From the NCBI GenBank assembly GCA_020072805.1, contig JAIQGC010000005.1, forward strand, positions 1 through 64,000: DNA of 64,000 nt, given 5' to 3'. Below are positions 17,370 through 25,085 of this stretch, piece by piece. A program made the position numbers and the translations under genes. Positions within the stretch are counted from its first letter, which is position 1; the number at the start of each line of letters is the position of its first letter. The stretch comes from Terriglobia bacterium (GTDB taxonomy: Bacteria > Acidobacteriota > Terriglobia > Acidiferrales > UBA7541). Under the pieces are notes generated by a model, which was not told where the DNA came from, did not search any database, and worked only from the letters and a program-made list of their open reading frames with translations.

Positions 17370-18902
17370 ATGCAGCGTAAGCTGAAGCGCGCTGCCGAGC
17401 TGGCTGGACTGGCCCGCAACATGGCCAGTCTCCGGCGCGGCAGTGGCGCTGCGTCCAAAAAGTCACAAGGGGTGGTCGTGCAGCGGCTCGCGCAGCTGCA
17501 CGGTTTGCCCCAAAAAATAGGGCAGATTCTTTCTCTCGGAGAACTGGGCGGGGAAGAGCATCTATTTAGCTCGCTGACTGAAACGGCCCCCGCTCTTTCC
17601 TCTCGGGATGCATTCCGGGAAATCGCAAAGGAGCTGGGCCGTCCGATAGAAAAATGTTTTCGCAAAATCGATGAAAACGGCGTCGGCGCGTCGCTCGCGC
17701 AGGTGCACAAGGCCGTGCTTCGGGACGGGCGCGCGGTGGCCGTCAAGATTCAGTATCCCGGCATTGCCGAAGCGCTCGATGTGGACCTGCGCGCTCTGGG
17801 CTTGCTGACCGCGCCGGTGGGCGGATTGCGCCGGGGCTTTGACATGTCCGGTTACCGCCGCGAAATCGGAGGGATGTTCCGCGAGGAGTTGGATTACCGT
17901 CATGAAGCCGAAATGTTGCGCTCTTTCAGCGAGGTGGCGCGCAGTTGTCTCCGGGTGGAAATTCCCGAAGTGATTGAGGAGTTCAGCGGTGCTCGCCTCC
18001 TCACGATGACCTGGCTCGATGGCGAACCTTTTTCCTCGACGCACGGGTGGCCGTTGGAAGCGCGGCGCGAGGCGGCTTCCGCCATGCTGCATTTGTTTCT
18101 GGCGACTTGTTTCTGCCAGGGGCTTCTCCACGCCGATCCGCATTCCGGCAACTACCGCTTCCGTCTCGAACAGGGACGCCCGATGATCGGCCTGCTCGAT
18201 TTCGGCTGCGTGAAAAAACTGGATGCCAGGACAACGGGAGCTTTGGCTTCCTTGATTGAAGATACCGCGGCAGGCAACCTCGATGCGGCGCTCCTGCGCG
18301 CGCATTTGGAAACACTCGGTTTTCAGTCCCTGCTTCTGCTGCCCATGCAGCATCTTCTCCCCGGCCTCTGCAACATCCTGTTTGAACCGTTCTGCACCGA
18401 CAGACCGTTTGATCTGCGAGAGTGGCGCCTGGGAGAGCGCGTGGAAGCGCATCTGGGGGAGTTCCGCTGGAACTTTCGGATGGCCGGTCCGCCGGAGCTG
18501 ATTTTCTTCATGCGCGCCTATCAGGGCCTGATCCAATACTTAACGGCGCTGGATGCCCCGGTGAATTGGCAGGAAGTTTATAGGAGCCTGACCATTCCGG
18601 TGACATCCGCGCAGCCGCCGAGCGGCCAGCCGGTTCGGCCATCGCCTGCGGTGCTTGTGCAATCGCGCGCGCTGAAGATTCGTGTTCTCCAGGACGGCCG
18701 CACCAAGGCGGAGGTCATTTTCCCATCCACCGCCGCGGAAAACCTTGTGGAGTTGCTGCCGCCGGGGCTGGAGGAGAAACTTGCCAGCCAGGGCATTGAT
18801 GTGGCGGAAATCGCGAAGGAGAGCGTCTCCGGCGGATTTGCAGCAGGTAATCTGTTCCAATATGAAGAGGGAGCGAAGAGCTATCGGGTTTGGCTCGAAT
18901 GA
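17370..18902 (+). CDS. AarF/UbiB (ABC1) family atypical kinase
   Basis: 510 residues. ABC1 features are the KxGQ-type motif (PQKIGQILS), the Ala-rich loop ASLAQVHKA, VAVKIQYPG lysine, catalytic LHADPHSGNY and metal-binding LLDFGCVK. The family includes UbiB/COQ8 proteins needed for quinone synthesis and other lipid functions. The C-terminal membrane helices of true UbiB are not evident; instead there is a soluble extension of about 100 residues. It lies between the receptor gene and cheB (3 nt to cheB), so it is part of the chemosensory operon, which is not a usual UbiB setting. Substrate unknown. Confidence 0.85.
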   Translation: MQRKLKRAAELAGLARNMASLRRGSGAASKKSQGVVVQRLAQLHGLPQKIGQILSLGELGGEEHLFSSLTETAPALSSRDAFREIAKELGRPIEKCFRKIDENGVGASLAQVHKAVLRDGRAVAVKIQYPGIAEALDVDLRALGLLTAPVGGLRRGFDMSGYRREIGGMFREELDYRHEAEMLRSFSEVARSCLRVEIPEVIEEFSGARLLTMTWLDGEPFSSTHGWPLEARREAASAMLHLFLATCFCQGLLHADPHSGNYRFRLEQGRPMIGLLDFGCVKKLDARTTGALASLIEDTAAGNLDAALLRAHLETLGFQSLLLLPMQHLLPGLCNILFEPFCTDRPFDLREWRLGERVEAHLGEFRWNFRMAGPPELIFFMRAYQGLIQYLTALDAPVNWQEVYRSLTIPVTSAQPPSGQPVRPSPAVLVQSRALKIRVLQDGRTKAEVIFPSTAAENLVELLPPGLEEKLASQGIDVAEIAKESVSGGFAAGNLFQYEEGAKSYRVWLE

Positions 18903-18905
18903 CCC

Positions 18906-20039
18906 ATGCCGCCAATTCGTGTTCTGATCGTGGACGATTCGGTTGTTGTACGCAAGGTAGTTTCCGACGCTCTGGCCGTTGACCCGGGCATAGCCATCGC
19001 GGGAACCGCCGCCGATGGAAAAATCGCCCTGGCCAAGATTCCTCTTCTGACGCCGGACCTCATTACGCTCGATGTCGAGATGCCCGGCATGAACGGGATC
19101 GAGACGCTGCAAGAGATCAAGAGGCTCTACCCGAAGCTGCCGGTCATCATGTTCAGCACGATGACCGAGCGCGGCGCGGCGATTACGCTCGATGCGCTGT
19201 CGCTGGGGGCCGCCGACTACGCCACCAAGCCCAGCAAAAGCGGCGATCCCGATGTGGCGGCGGAACGCGTTCGTTCCGAGCTGATCCCCAAGATCAAGGC
19301 CATTTGCGCGCTGCGCCCGGCGGAGCCGGAATCCGCGCTGGCGCCTCTTCCTGCGCTGCTGCCCTTGCAGCCGCTCACGGCCGTTCCGCAGCGCCAGGAT
19401 TCCTCGCGCATCGATATTTTGGCGATTGGTGCCTCCACGGGCGGTCCCAACGCGCTGGCAAAAATGCTGCCTGCGTTCCCCAAGAATTTTTCCGTGCCCA
19501 TCGTTATCGTGCAGCATATGCCGCCGTTGTTTACGCGGCTTCTTTCCGAGCGCCTCAACGACCAGTCAAAAATCTCCATTCGGGAGGGCCTCCCCGGCCA
19601 AGTTCTGGAGCCGGGAGAAGCCTGGATTGCTCCGGGTGATTTTCACATGACCGTTGACCGCTTCGGCGCTTCCGTTCGCCTGGCCATGAACCAGGAGCAG
19701 CCGGAAAATTCCTGCCGCCCCGCGGTCGATGTGCTGTTCCGCTCGGTGGCCAGAGTTTACGGGCCTAATGTGCTGGCCGTGGTCCTGACAGGCATGGGCT
19801 CCGACGGCACTCGCGGCGCGCAGCATATCCGCGAGCAGGGTGGCCGCGTCTTTGTCCAGGATGAAGCAAGCTCTGTGGTCTGGGGCATGCCCGGCATGGT
19901 GGCGGAGGCGGGGCAGGCCGACGAAATCATTCCCCTCGACATCATGGCCTACGAGATCGTCCGGCGCATCAAGAACAGCCGCTCCGCGACCGGGCTTCCG
20001 CCGGCAATAACTGTCCCGTTGCTGAATCCTTCGCTGTAA
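18906..20039 (+). CDS. cheB: Chemotaxis response regulator protein-glutamate methylesterase CheB
   Basis: 377 residues. Receiver (VDDS, phospho-Asp in LITLDVEMPGMNG, Lys in YATKPS) joined by a Pro/Leu-rich linker to an esterase domain. The complete triad is present: Ser in IGASTGG, His in VQHMPP, Asp in GMGSDG, plus the GEAWIAPGDFHM loop. It removes methyl groups from receptor glutamates after CheA phosphorylation. It is the last gene of the island's chemotaxis operon. Compared with the CheB-like protein at 12295, this one should be enzymatically active. Confidence 0.92.
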   Translation: MPPIRVLIVDDSVVVRKVVSDALAVDPGIAIAGTAADGKIALAKIPLLTPDLITLDVEMPGMNGIETLQEIKRLYPKLPVIMFSTMTERGAAITLDALSLGAADYATKPSKSGDPDVAAERVRSELIPKIKAICALRPAEPESALAPLPALLPLQPLTAVPQRQDSSRIDILAIGASTGGPNALAKMLPAFPKNFSVPIVIVQHMPPLFTRLLSERLNDQSKISIREGLPGQVLEPGEAWIAPGDFHMTVDRFGASVRLAMNQEQPENSCRPAVDVLFRSVARVYGPNVLAVVLTGMGSDGTRGAQHIREQGGRVFVQDEASSVVWGMPGMVAEAGQADEIIPLDIMAYEIVRRIKNSRSATGLPPAITVPLLNPSL

Positions 20040-20099
20040 AAAGTTGATTGAGTGAGGGAAATTCTCGCAGGCGTCATCCCCGCTGAGTAGCTGAACCAG

Positions 20100-20153
20100 T
20101 TCCCATCGGCCGCTTCATTCTCTTCTAGCAGTTACGCCACCGCCTTATTTCCC
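20100..20153. repeat. Right copy of 54-nt direct repeat (att-like tRNA-Gly fragment)
   Basis: It begins with the tRNA-Gly T-arm/acceptor sequence TTCCCATCGGCCGCT and continues into the same integrase-tail sequence. Read on the minus strand the tail encodes GNKAVA and a stop, against GNKVLA and a stop in the left copy. The rest of the tRNA is missing here. This is the partial copy expected at the far end of an island integrated in a tRNA gene. Confidence 0.75.
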
Positions 20154-20189
20154 CTTTTTTTCAATTCCATTGCAGCACCGCCCGAAATT

Positions 20190-20882
20190 CTAGGACGGTT
20201 TGGCGTTGAAGGAGGCACGAAATGCTTCCACGGCTTCGTAACGGCTTTCCGCCTTGACCAGCTTCATGATGCGATGGATGTGATTTCTCACGGTGAACTC
20301 GGAGAGGTGCAGTTGCGCGGCGATCTCCTTGTTGGTGAGACCGGTGCCGATGAGGGAGATCAGCTGTTGCTGCCGCAGCGTGAGGCTGGGGCGGCCTTCG
20401 CTCGCCTCATGCACCCTCGCCGCCTCGATGGTGCGCGCGACATAGCGGAACAGCGCCAGGCAGAGTCGCGGCGGACAAACGGCCTCTCCGCGCGCGACGC
20501 TGCGGATGGCCGCCACCACATCGTCCGCGGAAGCGCCGTCGAGCAGATACGCCGAAATTCCGTAGCGGACCCCCAGAATGAAGTGCTGTTCGTCTTCCTC
20601 CATGCCAATCAGGATTGTGTGCACGGCTGGTTCGGCCTGCTGTTCATTTCCGGTGCGCACGTCGATCTGGGGCAAGGCTCGGAGATGATCCAATACCAAG
20701 ATGTTGCAGGCGGCATTACGGATATCCGCCGAGTCGGTGCCTGTGGAGGATCCTTCGCCAACCAAATGCAGGTCAGCTTTCTTGTGCAGGAGGCGAATTA
20801 AGGTTTCGCGCAGAAGGCGATTATCAATGAGCAGGAAGATGCGCACGGGACGGGCGTTCTGGATGTTGGATGAGCTTGCCAT
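20190..20882 (-). CDS. LuxR/NarL-type DNA-binding response regulator
   Basis: 230 residues: an atypical receiver (IFLLIDNRLLRETL; the acid pair reduced to one Asp, phospho-site candidate in ILVLDHL) and a C-terminal LuxR helix-turn-helix (LTLRQQQLISLIGTGLTNKE, then FTVRNHIHRIMKLV). ATG 20882 is chosen because GAGGA lies just upstream and the receiver starts shortly after; upstream in-frame starts to 20990 add unordered sequence. It is divergent from the exopolysaccharide genes and is their likely transcriptional regulator. Because the receiver is non-canonical, control may be by something other than phosphorylation. Confidence 0.85.
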   Translation of the reverse strand: MASSSNIQNARPVRIFLLIDNRLLRETLIRLLHKKADLHLVGEGSSTGTDSADIRNAACNILVLDHLRALPQIDVRTGNEQQAEPAVHTILIGMEEDEQHFILGVRYGISAYLLDGASADDVVAAIRSVARGEAVCPPRLCLALFRYVARTIEAARVHEASEGRPSLTLRQQQLISLIGTGLTNKEIAAQLHLSEFTVRNHIHRIMKLVKAESRYEAVEAFRASFNAKPS

Positions 20883-21224
20883 CGTCCTCGTACCGTATTT
20901 GTTCCAAGGCGCCAGCCGGGCGAGCATTGGGGATACCAAGCGTATGTACCAAGGAGCAAAGTTATAAGTGCGCGCGACATAACGTAGCACCGCTCGCGGC
21001 AGGAGTCAAGTTTGGAAAGAATTAATATAGGGACTCAACAAGTCGCGCAGCGATAGATGCAATAGTAGTACTAGGCTGGTACAAGATTGGTTCATGTTAG
21101 AAGAATCGGCTGGTAATGTACCCTCCCATCGTTAGGGTCTGCCTCCAAGTACATTTCAGGTATATCTTTGGGCCTTTTGTTTATCCCCCGTTGCGACAAT
21201 ACTCCGCCTCCACGGAGTACCGTC
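20883..21224. other. Divergent regulatory region of the exopolysaccharide locus
   Basis: About 340 nt between the LuxR-type gene and the first plus-strand gene. It is more AT-rich than its flanks and should hold both promoters. I could not place -35/-10 boxes with confidence. It contains the hairpin at 21201-21218, annotated separately. Confidence 0.5.
21201..21218 (+). promoter_or_regulatory. Hairpin covering the ribosome-binding site
   Basis: ACTCCG and CGGAGT form a 6-bp stem around CCTCCA. The GGAG at 21214-21217, 7 nt before ATG 21225, lies in the 3' arm, so the folded mRNA would hide the ribosome-binding site. The loop itself is also anti-SD-like (CCTCC). Possible translational control of the first exopolysaccharide gene. 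Confidence 0.45.
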
Positions 21225-21605
21225 ATGGAAAAGCCTATTCGTGTGCTGGTGGCGAATCGACCGCGCCTCATCCGTGAACTGATTATGAACACGTTCACTG
21301 AACAACCGGACATCGAAATTGTCGGCGAAGTGACCGACGAGGCCGAAATCCCCGAGCGTGTCGAGAGCACCCACCCGGATTTCGTGATCATTGCCCAGGA
21401 CCGCTGGGGCAAACGCCCCGACGTGTGCGACACCGTTCTCCAACTGCACCCCGAAGTGCGTATTATCGCCGTTTCTCCCGGCCAAAACTGCTCGGTGTGC
21501 TACTGGGCCTCGCTGGACATTCACGCCAGCAACATCGAAGCCTCCGAAGAAGGAATTCTAAGCACGCTGCGCGGCAAGGGCGCAGTTGCGGGGGAGTCCT
21601 CATGA
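21225..21605 (+). CDS. Degenerate receiver-domain protein
   Basis: 126 residues with the alpha/beta periodicity of a receiver (IRVLVANRPRLIRELIMNTF, then IEIVGEVTDE). The acidic pair is Ala-Asn, and the strand where the phospho-Asp should sit reads FVIIAQDRWG. It cannot be phosphorylated in the usual way. Its stop overlaps the start of the SLBB exporter (ATGA), so the two are translationally coupled and probably function together. It is a candidate regulator or adaptor of export. A named family is not known to me. Confidence 0.65.
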   Translation: MEKPIRVLVANRPRLIRELIMNTFTEQPDIEIVGEVTDEAEIPERVESTHPDFVIIAQDRWGKRPDVCDTVLQLHPEVRIIAVSPGQNCSVCYWASLDIHASNIEASEEGILSTLRGKGAVAGESS

Positions 21606-24600
21606 AACGCCAAGACATTTTCCGGACATTCCTCGCGGCAATGCTCGCCGCGATGTTCTGTGCGGTCACCTGGGCCGGACAGGAAGAGCCAAGACTCCCG
21701 TCCCGCCGCGCGCAGACCAGCTCGCGCGCCGAGGACCGCCAGCCCGTGCTCTCCGAACTCGAACGCGAAAATCTCCTGCGCGTGGCCGCTCCCGCCGCGC
21801 AAATTCAGGAAGTCCTGCAATCCAACGCCGGACTTCTCGTCGAACTCAAGCGCTGGGTGGCTAAGGAAGCCGCCGACAACGGCCAGATCGCAGAAGAGGG
21901 CGACCTCGCCGATCACGCCATCTTCGACCGCCTCGCCCGCGATGTGCAGTTCCGCTCGGTGGCCACCCGCCTGCTCCAGCGCTATGGATATCTGACCCCA
22001 ACGCCCAATCCCGATTCGAATCTGGCCAAGGAGCAGGAACTGGTCCTCAAGGAACGCGCCCGCCAGATGGTGCAGATCGAGGCCCAGGAAGATACGGACG
22101 CACTGGCGAGGAGGAGAGCCGGAGCGGAAGAGGAACGGACGGCATCCTGCGATCCGCAAATGGTTGAAGACTGCCCGACGCAGCCTGCTCAGAGGGCCCG
22201 CCAGCCGAGGAATATGCAGCGCGAAGCCTCTCCCGCGCCAGGCATCCCCTCCGACCAGCCTGAACAACTCCCCGCGCCGCGCGGCACGCAAACCATTCAG
22301 ACCGCCGGCATTCCACAGCAGACGGATCAAACCGACGGCCTCTCCGCAAGAAACGTCAGCCTGGCGATGCAGCCCGGCGCGCAGAAGCGCCCTCCCGAAA
22401 ATACAATGGATGGCCTTTCTGGTCTGTCCGCTCCTTCCGCGCTTCCCGGCGGCTCTTTCTCCCTTCCCTCCAACATCATGGAAAGCGCCGCGGGAATCTC
22501 TCCCTCCGCGCCGAAATCCGAGCCTCTCCGCAGCCTCCGCCCCTCCACCGAGCGCAACCCGTTCTACGGCGAAGAACCCGCCGCCCCCGCGATGGTTCGC
22601 CGCGCCAATCCCTACGCCGATATTCCCTCGCTCTATGACATGTATGTGCAAGCCGCCCTCCGGCAGCGTCCTCCCGAGCGCTTCGGCATGAACATGTTCC
22701 AGAACGGCACGCGCCAGCCCGACGCCATCCCCATGGATCTTCCCGTCGGTCCTGATTACGTCGTCGGCCCCGGCGACGGCTTGGCCATTGACCTGTGGGG
22801 CGGTGTCTCGCAGCGCCTCGTTCGCGTGGTGGACCGCGAAGGGCGCGTCTCCCTGCCGGAAACCGGACCGCTCCTCGTCAGCGGCCGCACCCTCGGCGAA
22901 GTGCAGCAGTCCGTGCAGCGCGCCCTGCGCACGCAGTTCCGCGACGTTTCCGCCGACGTCGGGCTCTCCCGCCTGCGCACGGTGCGCGTCTACGTCGTCG
23001 GCGACGTGGCCGAGCCCGGCGCCTACGACATCAGCTCGCTCTCCACGCCACTGAACGCCCTCTTCACCGCCGGAGGCGTCACCGCACGCGGCTCGCTCCG
23101 CGATTTGAAACATTTCCGTGGCAAGGAACTCATCGAGGAAGTGGATGCCTACGATCTGCTTCTTCATGGTGTGCGCTCCTCGCTTGCGCACCTCGAAAAC
23201 GGCGACACCCTCATGGTCCCGCCCATCGGCTCGCAAGTCACCGTGGATGGCATGGTGCGCCGTCCCGCCGTCTACGAACTGCGCGGCGAAAAAACTCTTG
23301 CCGCCATCCTGGACCTCGCCGGAGGGATTCTGCCGACTGCCGAGCTTGGCCATATCGAAGTGCAGCGCATCGAAGCCCACCAGAAGCGCACCATGTTCAG
23401 CCTGAGCGTCTCTCCCGCGCAGAACGACGAGTCCATCGCCAAACAGCTCGCCGCTTTCGAAATCCGCGACGGCGACGAAGTGCACATTTTCCCCATCGCC
23501 GCCCACAACGAAGACGCCATCTACCTGCAAGGCCACGTCCTGCGCCCCGGCCGCTACTCCTACAAGAAAGACATGCGCGTCACCGACCTGATCGCCTCCT
23601 ACAACGATCTCCTCCCCGAGCCTGCCGGGCGCTACGCCGAAATCATCCGCCTGAACGCTCCGGACAACCGCCCCAGCGTCGAGAGCTTCGACCTGGCCGC
23701 GGCCCTGGCCCAGCCCGCCTCCGCTCCGAAACTTCAGCCGCTCGATACCGTGCGCATCTTCAGCCGCTACGATTTCGAAGCTCCCCCCGCCGTGTGGGTT
23801 GGCGGAGAAGTCCGCTCGCCCGGCAGTTATCGCACCTCGGGCGTGGCCCATGTGCGCGACGCCGTTTTTCTGGCCGGCGGCGTGGCCCCCGGCGCTACTG
23901 GCACCGTGAAAATCTTCAGCGTCAACTTGAAGCAGGCTCTCGCCGGCGATCCCATCGAAAATGTCGTGCTCTTTCCGCGCGACCGCCTTCTCGTCTATCG
24001 CAGCCCCGGCCAGGTGGACCCCGCCACCGTTTCCATCCGCGGCGAAGTGGCCAAGCCGGGCCGCTATCCGCTTGCGGAAAACATGCGCCTCTCCGACCTC
24101 ATCCGCTCGGCGGGTGGCATGAAGCGCAGCGCGGCCCCCGATGCCGCCGATCTGACCCGCTACTCGCCCGCCGCAAGCGAGAAAGCTCTGAACGCCGGCG
24201 AGCATGTGGACGTAAATGTCGCGGCGGCGCTGGCCCACGATGCTCAGATGGATCTTTCTCTGCGCGATGGCGACGTTCTGACCATTCCGCAAGTCGCCGG
24301 ATGGAGCGACCTCGGTGCCACCGTCACTGTGCGCGGCGAAGTGAAAAATCCCGGCGCCTACGGCATCCGTCCCGGCGAGCGACTGAGTTCCGTTCTCGAC
24401 CGTTCCGGCGGATTCACTGCCGCAGCCTATCCCTTTGGCGCGGTCCTGATGCGCAACGAAGTCCGCGAATTGCAGATGAATGCCCACATGGACCTCTTGC
24501 GCCGCGTCAAAGTCGAACAGGTCAATCTCCGCGCCTTGCCGGAAAGCGATGCCGAGCAGAAAAATTCGAAATTGGCCGCGCTGGCCCAGACCGAAACGAC

Positions 24601-25075
24601 CCTTCAGCAACTGCAAGCCAACGCCCCCGCCGGGCGCGTGGTGATTCATGTCGCGCCGAAATTACAGGCATGGCGCAACACCGCTGCCGATGTCGAATTG
24701 CGCGATGGCGATGTGCTGCTGATCCCCAAGAAAGCCAATTACGTCATGATCACCGGGCAAGTCTTCAATCCCACGGCGGTCAGCTACCGCCCCGGCCGCA
24801 GCGCCAAGTGGTACCTCAGCCAGGCCGGTGGCCTGACGCAGATCGCCGATAAGAAGGCTGTCTTTGTCATTCGCGCGGATGGCTCGGTCATCTCCGCGCA
24901 AAACAATTCCGCATGGTGGGCAGGCGATCCCCTCCGTACTGCCTTGATGCCCGGCGATTCCATCGTCGTTCCGGAAAAAGCGCCAAGGATCGGAAATCGG
25001 AACTGGGCCACCCTGATGCAGACGGCGCAAGTCGCCTCTTCCGTGGCCCTCTCGATTGCGTATATCTACCCGTGA
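21602..25075 (+). CDS. Wza-like polysaccharide export protein with multiple SLBB domains
   Basis: 1157 residues. A signal peptide (FRTFLAAMLAAMFCAVTWAG) is followed by about 350 residues rich in Pro, Gln and Ser. Then comes the Poly_export domain (DYVVGPGDGLAIDLWGG) and a run of about six SLBB domains, each with a GxVxxPGxY-type start (GDVAEPGAYDI, GHVLRPGRYSY, GEVRSPGSYRT, GEVAKPGRYPL, GEVKNPGAYGI, GQVFNPTAVSY). A short hydrophobic C-terminus ends in SIAYIYP. It forms the outer-membrane/periplasmic export channel. It lacks the lipobox Cys of E. coli Wza and is about three times longer, as in acidobacterial and cyanobacterial homologues. ATG 21602 overlaps the upstream stop. Confidence 0.88.
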   Translation: MKRQDIFRTFLAAMLAAMFCAVTWAGQEEPRLPSRRAQTSSRAEDRQPVLSELERENLLRVAAPAAQIQEVLQSNAGLLVELKRWVAKEAADNGQIAEEGDLADHAIFDRLARDVQFRSVATRLLQRYGYLTPTPNPDSNLAKEQELVLKERARQMVQIEAQEDTDALARRRAGAEEERTASCDPQMVEDCPTQPAQRARQPRNMQREASPAPGIPSDQPEQLPAPRGTQTIQTAGIPQQTDQTDGLSARNVSLAMQPGAQKRPPENTMDGLSGLSAPSALPGGSFSLPSNIMESAAGISPSAPKSEPLRSLRPSTERNPFYGEEPAAPAMVRRANPYADIPSLYDMYVQAALRQRPPERFGMNMFQNGTRQPDAIPMDLPVGPDYVVGPGDGLAIDLWGGVSQRLVRVVDREGRVSLPETGPLLVSGRTLGEVQQSVQRALRTQFRDVSADVGLSRLRTVRVYVVGDVAEPGAYDISSLSTPLNALFTAGGVTARGSLRDLKHFRGKELIEEVDAYDLLLHGVRSSLAHLENGDTLMVPPIGSQVTVDGMVRRPAVYELRGEKTLAAILDLAGGILPTAELGHIEVQRIEAHQKRTMFSLSVSPAQNDESIAKQLAAFEIRDGDEVHIFPIAAHNEDAIYLQGHVLRPGRYSYKKDMRVTDLIASYNDLLPEPAGRYAEIIRLNAPDNRPSVESFDLAAALAQPASAPKLQPLDTVRIFSRYDFEAPPAVWVGGEVRSPGSYRTSGVAHVRDAVFLAGGVAPGATGTVKIFSVNLKQALAGDPIENVVLFPRDRLLVYRSPGQVDPATVSIRGEVAKPGRYPLAENMRLSDLIRSAGGMKRSAAPDAADLTRYSPAASEKALNAGEHVDVNVAAALAHDAQMDLSLRDGDVLTIPQVAGWSDLGATVTVRGEVKNPGAYGIRPGERLSSVLDRSGGFTAAAYPFGAVLMRNEVRELQMNAHMDLLRRVKVEQVNLRALPESDAEQKNSKLAALAQTETTLQQLQANAPAGRVVIHVAPKLQAWRNTAADVELRDGDVLLIPKKANYVMITGQVFNPTAVSYRPGRSAKWYLSQAGGLTQIADKKAVFVIRADGSVISAQNNSAWWAGDPLRTALMPGDSIVVPEKAPRIGNRNWATLMQTAQVASSVALSIAYIYP

Positions 25076-25085
25076 TGAGGAAGCA

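Noticed and set aside
21521..24649. Very long antisense open frame opposite the SLBB exporter
   Set aside because: Strong codon bias in the real gene keeps the opposite frame open; composition is not protein-like and there is no start signal.
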